From assembly GCF_039543185.1 (NCBI RefSeq), contig NZ_BAABJG010000003.1, forward strand, positions 550,362 through 614,361: 64,000 nt of DNA. Direction: 5' to 3'. The notes beneath the pieces are model-generated. The model ran no database searches. It was not told where the DNA came from and worked only from the letters and a program-made list of their open reading frames with translations. Below, in pieces: positions 7,894 to 16,836 of the stretch. Source of the stretch: Paenibacillus_S vulneris. Lineage in GTDB: Bacteria > Bacillota > Bacilli > Paenibacillales > NBRC-103111. The first letter of the stretch is position 1; each line of letters begins with the position of its first letter. The translations under genes were made by a program, and so were the position numbers.

Positions 7894-8279
7894 TTCCTGG
7901 CGAGTATCGTGTCCGTTCAGGGGACATGGAGCTGAATAAAGGAAAGAAAGCTGTGCGGCTTATCGTCACCAACCTGGGTGACAGACCTATTCAGGTCGGC
8001 TCTCATTATCATTTCTTCGAAGTGAATCGGGGTCTTTCCTTTGATAGGGAGAAGGCGTTCGGCATGAGGCTTGATATTCCGGCCGGTACGGCTGTAAGGT
8101 TCGAGCCCGGAGAGGAGAAGCCGGTCCAGCTTGTGGAATTGGGGGGTGACAGGCTTTCATTCGGGCTGAACGGGTTATCTCAGGGCAAGGCTGTGAACGG
8201 TTCGATGCCTGAAGAGGTCGGTCGGAGGCTGGAAGCATGGAAGGAGGGTACGCAACCGCATGGTGCTAATGAATCGTAG
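7890..8279 (+). CDS. ureB: Urease subunit beta
   Basis: Structural subunit of 129 residues that packs on UreC. Conserved segments include IPGEYRV, TNLGDRPIQVGSHYHFFEVN, LDIPAGTAVRFEPGEEKPVQLVELGG and GFNGL-like SFGLNGL. Its ATG overlaps the ureA stop, and AAGGAGG precedes it. Its 3' end overlaps the ureC start by 20 bases. Confidence 0.96.
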   Translation: MIPGEYRVRSGDMELNKGKKAVRLIVTNLGDRPIQVGSHYHFFEVNRGLSFDREKAFGMRLDIPAGTAVRFEPGEEKPVQLVELGGDRLSFGLNGLSQGKAVNGSMPEEVGRRLEAWKEGTQPHGANES

Positions 8280-10008
8280 CGCTTACGCTCAAATGTTCGG
8301 TCCTACTGTCGGAGATTCCATAAGGTTGGCCGATACGGAGCTGTGGGCTCAAATTGAGAAGGATTATACCGTATATGGAGATGAATGCAAATTCGGCGGC
8401 GGTAAGGTGATTCGCGATGGTATGGGACAATCGAGCCGGCATACCCGGGACGAAGGCGTCCTCGATACGCTGATAACCAATGCCGTTATCATCGATCACT
8501 GGGGGATCGTAAAAGCCGATATCGGGATTAAAGACGGGATCATTACAGCTATCGGCAAGGCGGGAAATCCCGATGTCATGGACGGCGTTCATCCCGGCAT
8601 GATCGTCGGAGCCGGGACGGAAGTGATAGCGGGGGAAGGGAAGATCGTAACGGCCGGCGGTATTGATACTCATATTCATTATATTTGTCCCCAGCAGATC
8701 GAAACGGCCCTGGCCTCCGGTGTGACCACCATGATAGGAGGGGGTACCGGACCTGCGGCGGGAACGAGCGCCACGACATGTACTCCGGGCAAGTGGCATA
8801 TGTATCGGATGCTGGAGGCGGCTGAAGCGTTTCCGATGAACCTCGGCTTCACCGGTAAAGGCAATGCAGCCTTTACTGAACCGCTGGTTGAACAGGTAGA
8901 GGCGGGAGCCATCGGGTTAAAGCTGCACGAAGACTGGGGAACCACGCCGGCGGCTATCGACGCTTGCCTTCGGGTTGCGGACCGCTTTGACGTTCAGGTA
9001 GCCATTCATACCGATACCTTGAATGAATCCGGTTTTGTGGAAGATACGCTGGCAGCCATAGGCGGCCGTACCATTCATACGTACCACACGGAAGGTGCCG
9101 GCGGGGGCCATGCCCCGGATATCATCAAGGCAGCGGCGGAGTCCAATGTGCTGCCGTCCTCCACGAATCCGACCCGGCCGTATACGATTAATACGGTAGA
9201 GGAGCACCTGGATATGCTGATGGTGTGCCATCATCTGGACAGCCGAATTCCGGAGGACGTCGCCTTCGCAGACTCCAGGATCCGGCCGGAGACGATAGCC
9301 GCGGAAGACATTCTTCACGATATGGGTGTGTTCAGCATGCTGAGCTCGGACTCCCAGGCCATGGGCCGGGTAGGGGAGGTCATTCTCCGTACGTGGCAGA
9401 CGGCGGATAAGATGAAGAAGCAGCGCGGGCATTTGCCGTCGCCGGATGAACTTCAGGCAGCGAATGCCGATGACGGCGAAGCGGGTGAGCAGGATAATTT
9501 CCGCATTAAACGCTATATTGCCAAATATACCATCAATCCGGCCATCACCCATGGGGTAGCGCATCTTGTAGGATCCGTCGAGCCTGGGAAGCTCGCCGAT
9601 CTGGTCGTCTGGAGCCCCATGTTCTTCGGGGTTAAGCCCGAGCTGGTGCTCAAAGGGGGGATGATCGCTTATGCCCAAATGGGAGATCCCAATGCATCCA
9701 TTCCGACTCCCCAGCCGGTATTCGGCAGGCCCATGTTCGGTTCCTACGGCAAAGCACTGAAGCATTGCATCACCTTCGTTTCCCAGGCTGCTTTTGATAA
9801 GGGAGTACACAACGAGCTAGGGCTGCAAAAGCGGGTCGAGCCGGTGAAAAACTGCCGTTCCGTTACCAAGAAGGATATGATTCATAACGGCGAAACCCCT
9901 GGAATAGAGGTGAATCCTGAAACCTATGAAGTCAAGGTGGACGGCAAGGTCATCACATGCGAGCCGGCGGATGTGCTTCCGATGGCCCAAAGGTACTTTT
10001 TATTTTAA
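8260..10008 (+). CDS. ureC: Urease subunit alpha (catalytic)
   Basis: Catalytic subunit, 582 residues, in the metal-dependent hydrolase superfamily. All active-site residues are visible: nickel-binding His138/His140 (THIHYICPQQ), the lysine to be carbamylated Lys221 (GLKLHEDWG), His250, His276 (HTEGAGGGHAPD), the mobile-flap Cys323-His324 (MVCHH) and Asp364 (SSDSQAMGR). Two starts are possible, 8260 and 8269. I chose 8260 because AAGGAGG lies 12 bases upstream. The enzyme should be functional once nickel is loaded by the accessory genes downstream. Confidence 0.97.
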   Translation: MVLMNRSAYAQMFGPTVGDSIRLADTELWAQIEKDYTVYGDECKFGGGKVIRDGMGQSSRHTRDEGVLDTLITNAVIIDHWGIVKADIGIKDGIITAIGKAGNPDVMDGVHPGMIVGAGTEVIAGEGKIVTAGGIDTHIHYICPQQIETALASGVTTMIGGGTGPAAGTSATTCTPGKWHMYRMLEAAEAFPMNLGFTGKGNAAFTEPLVEQVEAGAIGLKLHEDWGTTPAAIDACLRVADRFDVQVAIHTDTLNESGFVEDTLAAIGGRTIHTYHTEGAGGGHAPDIIKAAAESNVLPSSTNPTRPYTINTVEEHLDMLMVCHHLDSRIPEDVAFADSRIRPETIAAEDILHDMGVFSMLSSDSQAMGRVGEVILRTWQTADKMKKQRGHLPSPDELQAANADDGEAGEQDNFRIKRYIAKYTINPAITHGVAHLVGSVEPGKLADLVVWSPMFFGVKPELVLKGGMIAYAQMGDPNASIPTPQPVFGRPMFGSYGKALKHCITFVSQAAFDKGVHNELGLQKRVEPVKNCRSVTKKDMIHNGETPGIEVNPETYEVKVDGKVITCEPADVLPMAQRYFLF

Positions 10009-10046
10009 ATAATGAAGTAACTAGGATTCGGGAGGAGGAACCACGA

Positions 10047-10751
10047 ATGGAGACGGACTCTTCTACGCCATCATGGCTCTCTTATGTGCAGCTTCTTGAT
10101 TCTGCGCTCCCAATCGGCGGCTTCTCGCACTCGTTTGGATTAGAAACTTTGGTGCAGCTGGGTATGGTTCAACGGCCGGAGCAGCTTCGCGAATATATTG
10201 AAACGATGCTGAAGCATAGCTGGGCTCCTGTAGATGCTCTTGCGGTCAAAGCGGTTTATCAGTATGCGCCTGAGGAGGCTTGGCCGTCGCTTTGGAAGGT
10301 CGACCGAATGCAGCATGTTCAGCGTATCGCGATTGAAACGAGGGAAGGCGTGCTCAAAATGGGGCGCCGTTTGAGTCAGCTGGCTCAAGCCGTTCATCCT
10401 GAGCTGCCCTGGGAACCGCTGCAGGAAGCGATTCGAGCCAAGCATTGCTTTGGTACGCATCCGCTGATTCACGGATGGGTCACTTATCATTTGAAGGTAC
10501 CGCTCGATATGGCGGCGGAAGGGTATTTGTATACATGTGCAATGACTTCTATTAACAGCGGGCTGAGATTGATGTCCATTGGCCAAACCGAGGGCCAGCG
10601 CCTGCTTGGGCAGCTGCTTCCTGTGATCTCGCGTTCTTGGCGGGAAGTCAGCCATTTGGATGTGCTCGATGACGGTTATTCCAATACCCCGTCAGCCGAT
10701 ATTGCCATGATGCGCCACGAATCTCTCTATTCACGATTGTTTATGTCATAG
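10047..10751 (+). CDS. ureF: Urease accessory protein UreF
   Basis: Part of the UreDFG chaperone complex that activates apo-urease and gates UreG GTPase activity. It has 234 residues with the family segments LLDSALPIGGFSHSFGLETLV and TSINSGLRLMSIGQTEGQRLL. The ATG follows GGAGGAGG. It comes directly after ureC, where many operons place ureE; no ureE is found anywhere in the window. Confidence 0.94.
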   Translation: METDSSTPSWLSYVQLLDSALPIGGFSHSFGLETLVQLGMVQRPEQLREYIETMLKHSWAPVDALAVKAVYQYAPEEAWPSLWKVDRMQHVQRIAIETREGVLKMGRRLSQLAQAVHPELPWEPLQEAIRAKHCFGTHPLIHGWVTYHLKVPLDMAAEGYLYTCAMTSINSGLRLMSIGQTEGQRLLGQLLPVISRSWREVSHLDVLDDGYSNTPSADIAMMRHESLYSRLFMS

Positions 10752-10801
10752 CCGTTAGCTCTCAATAAAACAGGTTCAACATTTAAAAGGAGGAATTGTC
10801 T

Positions 10802-11467
10802 ATGTGTCAAGGAGGAACGCATCATCATCACCACCAATGGGAAACACCGCAACGTGACCGTCAGGAGCGCCCGATGCGAATCGGTATCGGAGGGCCTGTT
10901 GGTTCGGGCAAAACGGCTCTGGTAGAGCGATTGGCCCGCAAGCTGAACGACAGATACAGCATAGCCGTCATTACTAACGATATTTATACCAAGGAAGATG
11001 CCAATATCCTGATTCGGTCGGAGGCTTTGCCTGCGGAACGGATTATAGGGGTGGAAACCGGAGGATGCCCGCATACCGCGATACGCGAGGATGCATCGAT
11101 GAATTTCGAAGCGATTGAGGAGCTGGAAGCCCGCTTCTCCCATCTGGACATCATTTTCATTGAAAGCGGCGGGGATAATCTGGCCGCAGCCTTCAGTCCG
11201 GAGCTGGTGGATCGCTTCATCTATATTATCGATGTGGCGCAGGGAGAGAAGATCCCCCGCAAAGGGGGGCCCGGCATCATCCGTTCCGACATGCTCGTCA
11301 TTAACAAGATCGACTTGGCTCCTTATGTCGGAGCGAGCTTGGCTGTAATGGAAGAGGATACGCTTAGAATGCGCGGCGAACGGCCGTTTGTATTCTCCAA
11401 TTTGTTCGGCGGGCAAGGTCTGGACGAGATCGTGCAATGGATTGAGAAGGAATATCGTCATGCCTAG
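10802..11467 (+). CDS. ureG: Urease accessory GTPase UreG with His-rich N-terminus
   Basis: SIMIBI-class GTPase that delivers nickel, 221 residues. The P-loop is GGPVGSGKT, the metal-binding Cys-Pro-His motif is GGCPHTAIREDAS, and NKIDL gives guanine specificity. The first 15 residues include five consecutive histidines (THHHHHQ), which may store or bind nickel. I start it at the ATG at 10802, eight bases after AAGGAGG; an in-frame TTG at 10796 is less likely. The stop overlaps the ureD start. Confidence 0.95.
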   Translation: MCQGGTHHHHHQWETPQRDRQERPMRIGIGGPVGSGKTALVERLARKLNDRYSIAVITNDIYTKEDANILIRSEALPAERIIGVETGGCPHTAIREDASMNFEAIEELEARFSHLDIIFIESGGDNLAAAFSPELVDRFIYIIDVAQGEKIPRKGGPGIIRSDMLVINKIDLAPYVGASLAVMEEDTLRMRGERPFVFSNLFGGQGLDEIVQWIEKEYRHA

Positions 11468-12329
11468 AGTAACTGGCCGTGTGTCTGCATCCTTCACCGA
11501 TGTGAATGGTGTCACGCGGCTCGGAGACCGGTATCATTCATATCCGCTGAAGATCGCAAAGGCCTTTCCGTTTGACGAAGGACAGCTCGGGGTTTACCTC
11601 ATGGACGCGTCGCCGGGCATTATGTCCGGTGATGCTTACGAGCTGGATTGGCGCTTTGGCCAGAACACCAAAGTATATGTAACGAACCAATCCTATACCA
11701 AGGTACATCCCAGGTTTCGAGATGCGGAGGGTCAGGGTTTGCACGAGCCGAGCCGGCAAACCCAGAAGCTTCATCTGATGGAGGGCAGCTATGTCGAGTA
11801 TATGCCGGAGCCGCTGATGCTGTATAAAGACGCTTGCTTTAACAGCTTGACCGAGGTTCGGATGGAAAAGTCCTCGACGCTGATTGCCTCCGAGATGGTT
11901 TGCCCCGGCCGGACACACCGGGGAGAGCTGTTCGAATATGAACAGTATAAGAACGAATTCCACGTATATTACGACGATGAATGGATTTTTTGCGGAAGGC
12001 AGAGAATACAACCGAGCGTACAGTCATTGAAGGGCATCGGCAGCTGGGGGAATTACACGCATTACGGAACCCTGTATGTGTTCAGCGAGGAGGCGGATGC
12101 CTCTTTCGCGGAGGCTCTGCTGGAATATTTGGACCAAATAACCGGATTAGCTGCGCCCGCGCCTCGTATGTCTTCTTTATTTTACGGGGTAAGCCGTTCC
12201 TGCCGGTTGGGCGTTCTGGTCTCCGTGCTGGGGTTTAAAGGATATGAGGTTCAGGAATTTCTGGAAAAGGCCTGGAGGTTTTCACGAAGTCGTATATTTT
12301 CAGCCGAGCCTTTAGTTATACGCAAATAA
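11460..12329 (+). CDS. ureD: Urease accessory protein UreD (UreH)
   Basis: Scaffold of the urease activation complex, 289 residues, with family segments YLMDASPGIMSGD and VTNQSYTKVHP and the SEMVCPGRTHRGE region. The ATG at 11460 overlaps the ureG stop codon (ATGCCTAG), giving tight coupling. It is the last gene of the urease operon, followed within 50 bases by a clear terminator. Confidence 0.93.
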   Translation: MPRVTGRVSASFTDVNGVTRLGDRYHSYPLKIAKAFPFDEGQLGVYLMDASPGIMSGDAYELDWRFGQNTKVYVTNQSYTKVHPRFRDAEGQGLHEPSRQTQKLHLMEGSYVEYMPEPLMLYKDACFNSLTEVRMEKSSTLIASEMVCPGRTHRGELFEYEQYKNEFHVYYDDEWIFCGRQRIQPSVQSLKGIGSWGNYTHYGTLYVFSEEADASFAEALLEYLDQITGLAAPAPRMSSLFYGVSRSCRLGVLVSVLGFKGYEVQEFLEKAWRFSRSRIFSAEPLVIRK

Positions 12330-12374
12330 TAGTAGGAAATACTAAGAACAATAGGTAGAAATATCGACAATCTG

Positions 12375-12398
12375 GAGTCACGAATGTGACTCTTTTTT
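12375..12398 (+). terminator. Urease operon terminator
   Basis: GAGTCAC-GAAT-GTGACTC is a perfect 7-bp stem followed by TTTTTT, 45 bases after the ureD stop. Confidence 0.88.
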
Positions 12399-12406
12399 GA
12401 CATTCA

Positions 12407-12447
12407 GGGCTTCCTGCTAAGCATCTGAATCCGCTTCGAAGCCTGGG
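12407..12447. repeat. Dispersed intergenic repeat, copy A
   Basis: About 40 bases beginning GGGCTTCCTGCTAAGCATCT and ending GCTTCGAAGCCTGGG. Related sequences lie at 36395-36435 and 47216-47256, always just after a terminator between genes. The rest of the 12330-12701 gap holds the urease terminator and a small GGAGGA/TCCTCC stem near 12622, with no gene. Confidence 0.55.
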
Positions 12448-12701
12448 AGAAGCTTTTTGGAGGCTTACATCGCCCGGATAAAGGCTGCTTTTTCAACGGC
12501 GGATGATTTCCTGCACAGGAATTAATAAGGAGCTTAAAGTTTATATATCGACAATATTTTGAACTCGGGGTCTGCTTTGTTGTCAAACCGGTCCCGTGTT
12601 GATATTATTAAATAGACAAATCGGAGGACATTGGGTTCCTCCTTCATCTTTGTTTGAACATATAAGTTTTCTTCCGGGAAAACTTTAAGGGGGTAATAAA
12701 T

Positions 12702-13652
12702 GTGGAAGAGCAATTAAGGCTAGACCTTCCTGCGGAGGGAATAGCAGCTGCGTCGGAAACAAAACTGGAAACCACTCAACATGATCCCGTTACTTGGAGA
12801 GATTTCGTTCAGCTAGCCAAACCGGGAATTATTTTTTCTAATTCCATTACGGCATTCGGCGGGTTCTGGGTTGCATCCGGATGGAATGTCAATTGGCTGC
12901 AATTGTTGTATACCATGATCGGAACCGCTTTGGTTATGGCTTCCGGTTGTGTGCTTAATAACTACTTGGACCGTGACATGGATGTTAAAATGGCCCGTAC
13001 GCAGAAGCGTGCCCTTGCAACCGGCAAGTTATCTCCTCAAGTGGTATTGGCTTACGGCATTATCTTGGGAGTTATCGGCCTGGCAGGATTATTCTTTCTC
13101 GTTAATCCAATGTCTGCGCTGCTCGGCATGATCGGATTGTTCGTCTACGTATGGATTTACACCGCATGGTTCAAGCGCACCTCGGTTTGGAGCACCTTTG
13201 TCGGCAGCTTTTCCGGTGCAATGCCTCCGGTCATCGGCTACTGTGCCGTTCATCCGACCCTTGATGCCGGGGCGTTGATCTTGTTCGGTATTTTGTTCTT
13301 GTGGCAGCCGCCGCACTTCTGGGCACTCGGTATTCGTCGTATGGAGGAGTACCGTGCAGCGGGATTTCCGCTTCTGCCGGTTGTTAGAGGCACTTATGTG
13401 ACCAAAATCAGTATGATGCGCTATATCGTGCTGCTGGTTCCGGTATCTCTGCTGCTTTACGTTTACGGCTACGTCAATGTGTTCTTTTTCATCGCAGCAG
13501 CGGTTATGGGCTTGTATTGGGCATTCCTCTCCATGAAAGGATTTAAAGCGGAGGATGAAGTGCTATGGGCGAAAAAAACGTTCATTTACTCCATCAATTA
13601 TTTGACGCTGATGTTCATTATCATGGTCATTACAACAGTGAAGCAAGGATAA
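12702..13652 (+). CDS. ctaB: Protoheme IX farnesyltransferase (heme O synthase)
   Basis: Membrane prenyltransferase that attaches farnesyl to heme b, making heme O for terminal oxidases. It has 316 residues, about nine membrane segments and the prenyl-diphosphate/heme motif NNYLDRDMDVKMARTQKRAL. A second conserved segment is LFLWQPPHFWALGIRRMEEY. It starts at GTG 12702 with AAGGGGGT upstream; the overlapping ATG is out of frame. Its partner CtaA is encoded far away at 49305. A terminator follows before the sco gene. Confidence 0.95.
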   Translation: MEEQLRLDLPAEGIAAASETKLETTQHDPVTWRDFVQLAKPGIIFSNSITAFGGFWVASGWNVNWLQLLYTMIGTALVMASGCVLNNYLDRDMDVKMARTQKRALATGKLSPQVVLAYGIILGVIGLAGLFFLVNPMSALLGMIGLFVYVWIYTAWFKRTSVWSTFVGSFSGAMPPVIGYCAVHPTLDAGALILFGILFLWQPPHFWALGIRRMEEYRAAGFPLLPVVRGTYVTKISMMRYIVLLVPVSLLLYVYGYVNVFFFIAAAVMGLYWAFLSMKGFKAEDEVLWAKKTFIYSINYLTLMFIIMVITTVKQG

Positions 13653-13690
13653 TGTACCACCGGGAGTTTAGGTGATAGGCAAGTACTAAT

Positions 13691-13718
13691 CCCATGGCAG
13701 CATGGGATATTTTTTTTG
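13691..13718 (+). terminator. ctaB terminator
   Basis: CCCATG-GCAG-CATGGG is a perfect 6-bp stem followed by ATATTTTTTTT. It contains an ATG in frame with the sco gene, which a gene finder could mistake for that gene's start. Confidence 0.8.
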
Positions 13719-13738
13719 AGAAAAGAGGGAGTCCGAAG

Positions 13739-14353
13739 GTGAACGCCAAAGCCCAAAGCAATGCATTCAAAATTATCGTCATGGTTATACTTCTCGCCAT
13801 GATCGGAACGTTCAGCTACATGCTGTTAAAAGGAAAGGAAGAAAAAATGGGCGTCATCAAAAAAGCGCCTGATTTCAAGCTCGAAAACATCGACGGCAAG
13901 CAGGTCGGATTGACGGATCTTGAAGGCAAGTCGAAGCTTGTTTATTTCTTCTTCTCTACCTGCCCGGACGTGTGTCCTCCTACTACGTACTCGCTGTCCA
14001 AGGTACAAGATGAGCTCATCAAGAAAGGCGTCTTTGGGGATAAAACCGCCATCGTATCCATCTCATTCGATCCGACCAAAGACACGATCGCTCAGCTGAA
14101 GGAATTTTCGGGACGGTATCATGCCGATCCGAAGGGCTGGTATTTCCTGCGCGGAGATGAAGCGGCCACGATGGATCTGGCTAACAAGTTCGGCGTGATG
14201 GTTGTGAAGGATCAGCAGGGCAATTTTACTCATAATAATGTCATTCTTCTCGTAGACAAAAAAGGGGATCTAAGAACGTATTACAACGGCAACGACGCAG
14301 ATCTTAATATCGACCGAATTGTTCAGGATATGATCACATTGAGCAAAGAGTAG
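13739..14353 (+). CDS. Sco1/SenC-family copper chaperone / thiol-disulfide protein
   Basis: Membrane-anchored thioredoxin-fold protein that helps build the CuA site of cytochrome oxidase. It has 204 residues: an N-terminal anchor (IIVMVILLAMIGTFSYML), then the copper motif CPDVC and the distal His in FTHNNVILLVD. I start it at GTG 13739, after AGAGGGAG, because the upstream ATG at 13694 lies inside the ctaB terminator stem. The position just after ctaB fits oxidase assembly. Confidence 0.9.
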   Translation: MNAKAQSNAFKIIVMVILLAMIGTFSYMLLKGKEEKMGVIKKAPDFKLENIDGKQVGLTDLEGKSKLVYFFFSTCPDVCPPTTYSLSKVQDELIKKGVFGDKTAIVSISFDPTKDTIAQLKEFSGRYHADPKGWYFLRGDEAATMDLANKFGVMVVKDQQGNFTHNNVILLVDKKGDLRTYYNGNDADLNIDRIVQDMITLSKE

Positions 14354-14375
14354 AAAGGCAGCAGGGAGTCAAGGC

Positions 14376-15299
14376 ATGACATACTTTACACATATCTTAA
14401 TGAACAACGTAATCCCGCTATCGGTCATGATCGCATTGGGAGCTATTTTATACCGGGCGTTCAAGCTGGACATCAAGACATTATCCAAGCTTAATTTTTA
14501 TTTATTTTCGCCAGCACTTGTCTTTAAAATGCTATACGAATCGACGCTGACGTTTGGGCTTCTGGTCCAAACGCTTGCTTTTTTCGCTTTGTTTTTCATT
14601 GCCATGTTCATTCTGGTTGAAATCGTTATCCGTATGAGGGGCTATCAGGGCGGGATGGTACCGGCGATGCGCAACAGCGTTATTTTTTATAACAGCGCCA
14701 ATTATGCTATTCCGCTTAACCAACTGGTCTTTGTCGGAGATGCGTTCACACTCTCGATCCAAATCATCATTATGATGATGCAAAATTTGCTGCCGAATAC
14801 CTATGGTATCTACAGCGTTAATGCTCATAAAAAGGATACGAGACAGACGCTGAAGACCATCTTTTCTCTGCCGGTCATTTATATGATACCGATCGCCTTC
14901 ATCATGCGCTGGCTTCATATTCCTGTGCCGGAACCGGTTTATGCGCCGATCAATTATGTATCCAACGCCTTCATAGCAACAGCATTGATAACTCTTGGCG
15001 TTCAATTGGGCAGCATGAAATGGAAGCTCAAGCTGTCCGATGTGATGCTGTCGAACGTGCTCCGGCTCTTGGTTGGGCCTGCGGTCGGATTTGCCATCGT
15101 CTGCTTGATGGGCATCCATGGGATTATGGCACAGGCATTGGTTCTATCCTGCTCTGTACCGACTTCCTTAAGCAGCGTGCTGATTGCCGTAGAGTATGAT
15201 AATGAACCGGAATTTTCCTCTCAAGTCGTATTTTCTTCTACTATCTTCAGTATTTTTACAGTGACTATGGTCATCTATCTAATGAAGTTCATTGCATAG
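14376..15299 (+). CDS. AEC family permease (auxin efflux carrier type)
   Basis: Membrane transporter of 307 residues with about ten hydrophobic segments. Family segments include NNVIPLSVMIALGAIL, LSKLNFYLFSPALVF and NSANYAIPLNQLVFG-like regions. The family includes bacterial malate and other organic-anion carriers, and the substrate here is unknown. It starts 22 bases after the sco stop and may be co-transcribed with it. Confidence 0.82.
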   Translation: MTYFTHILMNNVIPLSVMIALGAILYRAFKLDIKTLSKLNFYLFSPALVFKMLYESTLTFGLLVQTLAFFALFFIAMFILVEIVIRMRGYQGGMVPAMRNSVIFYNSANYAIPLNQLVFVGDAFTLSIQIIIMMMQNLLPNTYGIYSVNAHKKDTRQTLKTIFSLPVIYMIPIAFIMRWLHIPVPEPVYAPINYVSNAFIATALITLGVQLGSMKWKLKLSDVMLSNVLRLLVGPAVGFAIVCLMGIHGIMAQALVLSCSVPTSLSSVLIAVEYDNEPEFSSQVVFSSTIFSIFTVTMVIYLMKFIA

Positions 15300-15324
15300 G
15301 TACTGGTTATATAATCAATGCGTT

Positions 15325-15693
15325 TTATAACGATGTCGGGTAATTCAGAGCCGGGTCCTGGGGCGGGTATATAATGTACTCCTCCAAACCGGCTTTTTCT
15401 AATTGCTGGATTAAATATTCATCCGGTGTGCCTTCCACTCCAGCATAGCCCCGTCTGGTATAAATTTGTTCTGCGTCGGGGAACGTATCTCTTAGAATCG
15501 CACGGATTTTTTTGCCTGAGGAATCATTGTCCGTGAACAGATAGACCTCGCTGGTACCGACCTTTTTCTTTAAATCCTCCAGACGATCGGTATTTAAAGA
15601 GCCGAAGGTGCACAGAATCGTCACTTCCTCCATTAAGAGCCGCCGCAGTCTACTCTTGTCGTTTTTGCCTTCTACAATGATCGCTATACTCAT
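15325..15693 (-). CDS. Small TOPRIM-domain protein
   Basis: The protein has 122 residues and consists of little more than a TOPRIM domain. The acidic motif is IIVEGKNDKSRL (catalytic Glu) and the DxDxxG element is LFTDNDSSGKKIR. Similar stand-alone proteins (Bacillus YusF-like) have no settled function, while the related RnmV (RNase M5) cuts 5S rRNA precursors. I start it at the ATG six bases after AGGAGG; an ATG two codons upstream directly touches that site. It is convergent with the AEC gene. Confidence 0.75.
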   Translation of the reverse strand: MSIAIIVEGKNDKSRLRRLLMEEVTILCTFGSLNTDRLEDLKKKVGTSEVYLFTDNDSSGKKIRAILRDTFPDAEQIYTRRGYAGVEGTPDEYLIQQLEKAGLEEYIIYPPQDPALNYPTSL

Positions 15694-15854
15694 CGCCATC
15701 CTCCTGCTCTCCGAAATCGGCTTCTTCTGTAGTATATCCAGTTTTGTCACTGGTTCCAAGCGGGGCATCATATAATTTCCCAGGAAATGTCGAAATTTGC
15801 GCTTTCAGATCATGAAGGGGCGAGGGTTCGGCAAGGGCTTGCGCCGGAGAAGGA

Positions 15855-15883
15855 TTGACGAGAGAAGAGGTAACACTTATAAT
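15855..15883 (+). promoter_or_regulatory. Predicted pirin promoter
   Basis: TTGACG and TATAAT are separated by exactly 17 bases. A palindrome-like stretch at 15884-15917 (GTAAT...ACTAT AAA ATAGT...ATTAC) sits at the expected start of transcription and could be an operator. Confidence 0.75.
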
Positions 15884-15956
15884 GTAATTAGCAACTATAA
15901 AATAGTAAGTTTATTACTCGACATGTTGTGGTTAGTCTGAATAGGAGGGGTTATTA

Positions 15957-16724
15957 ATGAAGCTGACGATTTATCCACCGGCTAAGCAGGCAAAGGGAGC
16001 GTTTGACGGAGGGAAGATTACGGAGCTGAAGCCTATCGGGTTTCCGGGGGAAGGCTCGGCTGTAAAGCGAATCGGTCCGTTATTTTACTGGGCATGGGCG
16101 CATGCGCCGGAAGAAGGGTATATCCCGATGCACCCCCATCAGGCTTTTGAAATTATTACGTACATGATTCATGGTCATGCTGAGCATTCCGACTCATTAG
16201 GTACACAGAGCCGAGTGGCAGCCGGAGGGGCGCAAGTCATGCAGACCGGGTCGGGGGTTTCCCATAGCGAACGGTTTATCGGTCCTGATTCGGAAGGGTT
16301 TCAGATCTGGTTCGAGCCTTATATTAAGGAAGCTTTGCTGCGTACGCCGACTTATCATCAATATGATCACGAGCATTTCCCGGCTGCCGTATCGGATGGG
16401 GTAACCGTCAAAACGGTGATAGGTGAGGGGGCTCCTGTTCAGCTGGTTGCCGATGCGTGTATGTGGGACGTAGAGCTTGCCACGGGTAAAGCCTACTCTC
16501 ATACTCTCTCTGCAGGACGCACGCTGGCAGCGCTGGCGGTTCGCGGCGATGGGGAGTGGACCGGGGCAGGGGAACCGGCGGCATTTCACCATAGAGACTT
16601 TTCGGTGCTGGAAGCCGATTCCGGACATGCGTCCGAGGTTACGGTGAAGACAGAAGCAGGATTGCGTCTGCTGTTGATTGAAGTACCCGGCAATGTGGAT
16701 TACCCGTTGTACCAAAAGAGATGA
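15957..16724 (+). CDS. Pirin family protein
   Basis: Bicupin metalloprotein of 255 residues. The N-terminal cupin shows the metal ligands in MHPHQAFEIITYMIHGHAEHSDSLG and SGVSHSE (His, His, His, Glu). Some bacterial pirins degrade quercetin and others modulate metabolism or redox responses (family knowledge), and the role here is unknown. The ATG follows AGGAGGGG. It is monocistronic with a strong promoter and an operator-like palindrome. Confidence 0.9.
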   Translation: MKLTIYPPAKQAKGAFDGGKITELKPIGFPGEGSAVKRIGPLFYWAWAHAPEEGYIPMHPHQAFEIITYMIHGHAEHSDSLGTQSRVAAGGAQVMQTGSGVSHSERFIGPDSEGFQIWFEPYIKEALLRTPTYHQYDHEHFPAAVSDGVTVKTVIGEGAPVQLVADACMWDVELATGKAYSHTLSAGRTLAALAVRGDGEWTGAGEPAAFHHRDFSVLEADSGHASEVTVKTEAGLRLLLIEVPGNVDYPLYQKR

Positions 16725-16767
16725 GCAGATGTATCCGAATGTAAACATTCCTCAGCGGAAATAAAAG

Positions 16768-16800
16768 GACGGCCTGACATTGTGTCAGGCCGTCTTATTT
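16768..16800. terminator. Bidirectional terminator between pirin and SLH genes
   Basis: GACGGCCTGACA and TGTCAGGCCGTC form a perfect 12-bp stem with loop TTG. T-rich tails are present on both strands, fitting the two convergent genes. Confidence 0.85.
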
Positions 16801-16836
16801 CATAGAGAAGAAATGGAGAGTGGAGAAAACTGGTGC

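Noticed and set aside
8917..9810. Long minus-strand ORF within ureC
   Set aside because: Antisense shadow of a highly conserved gene.
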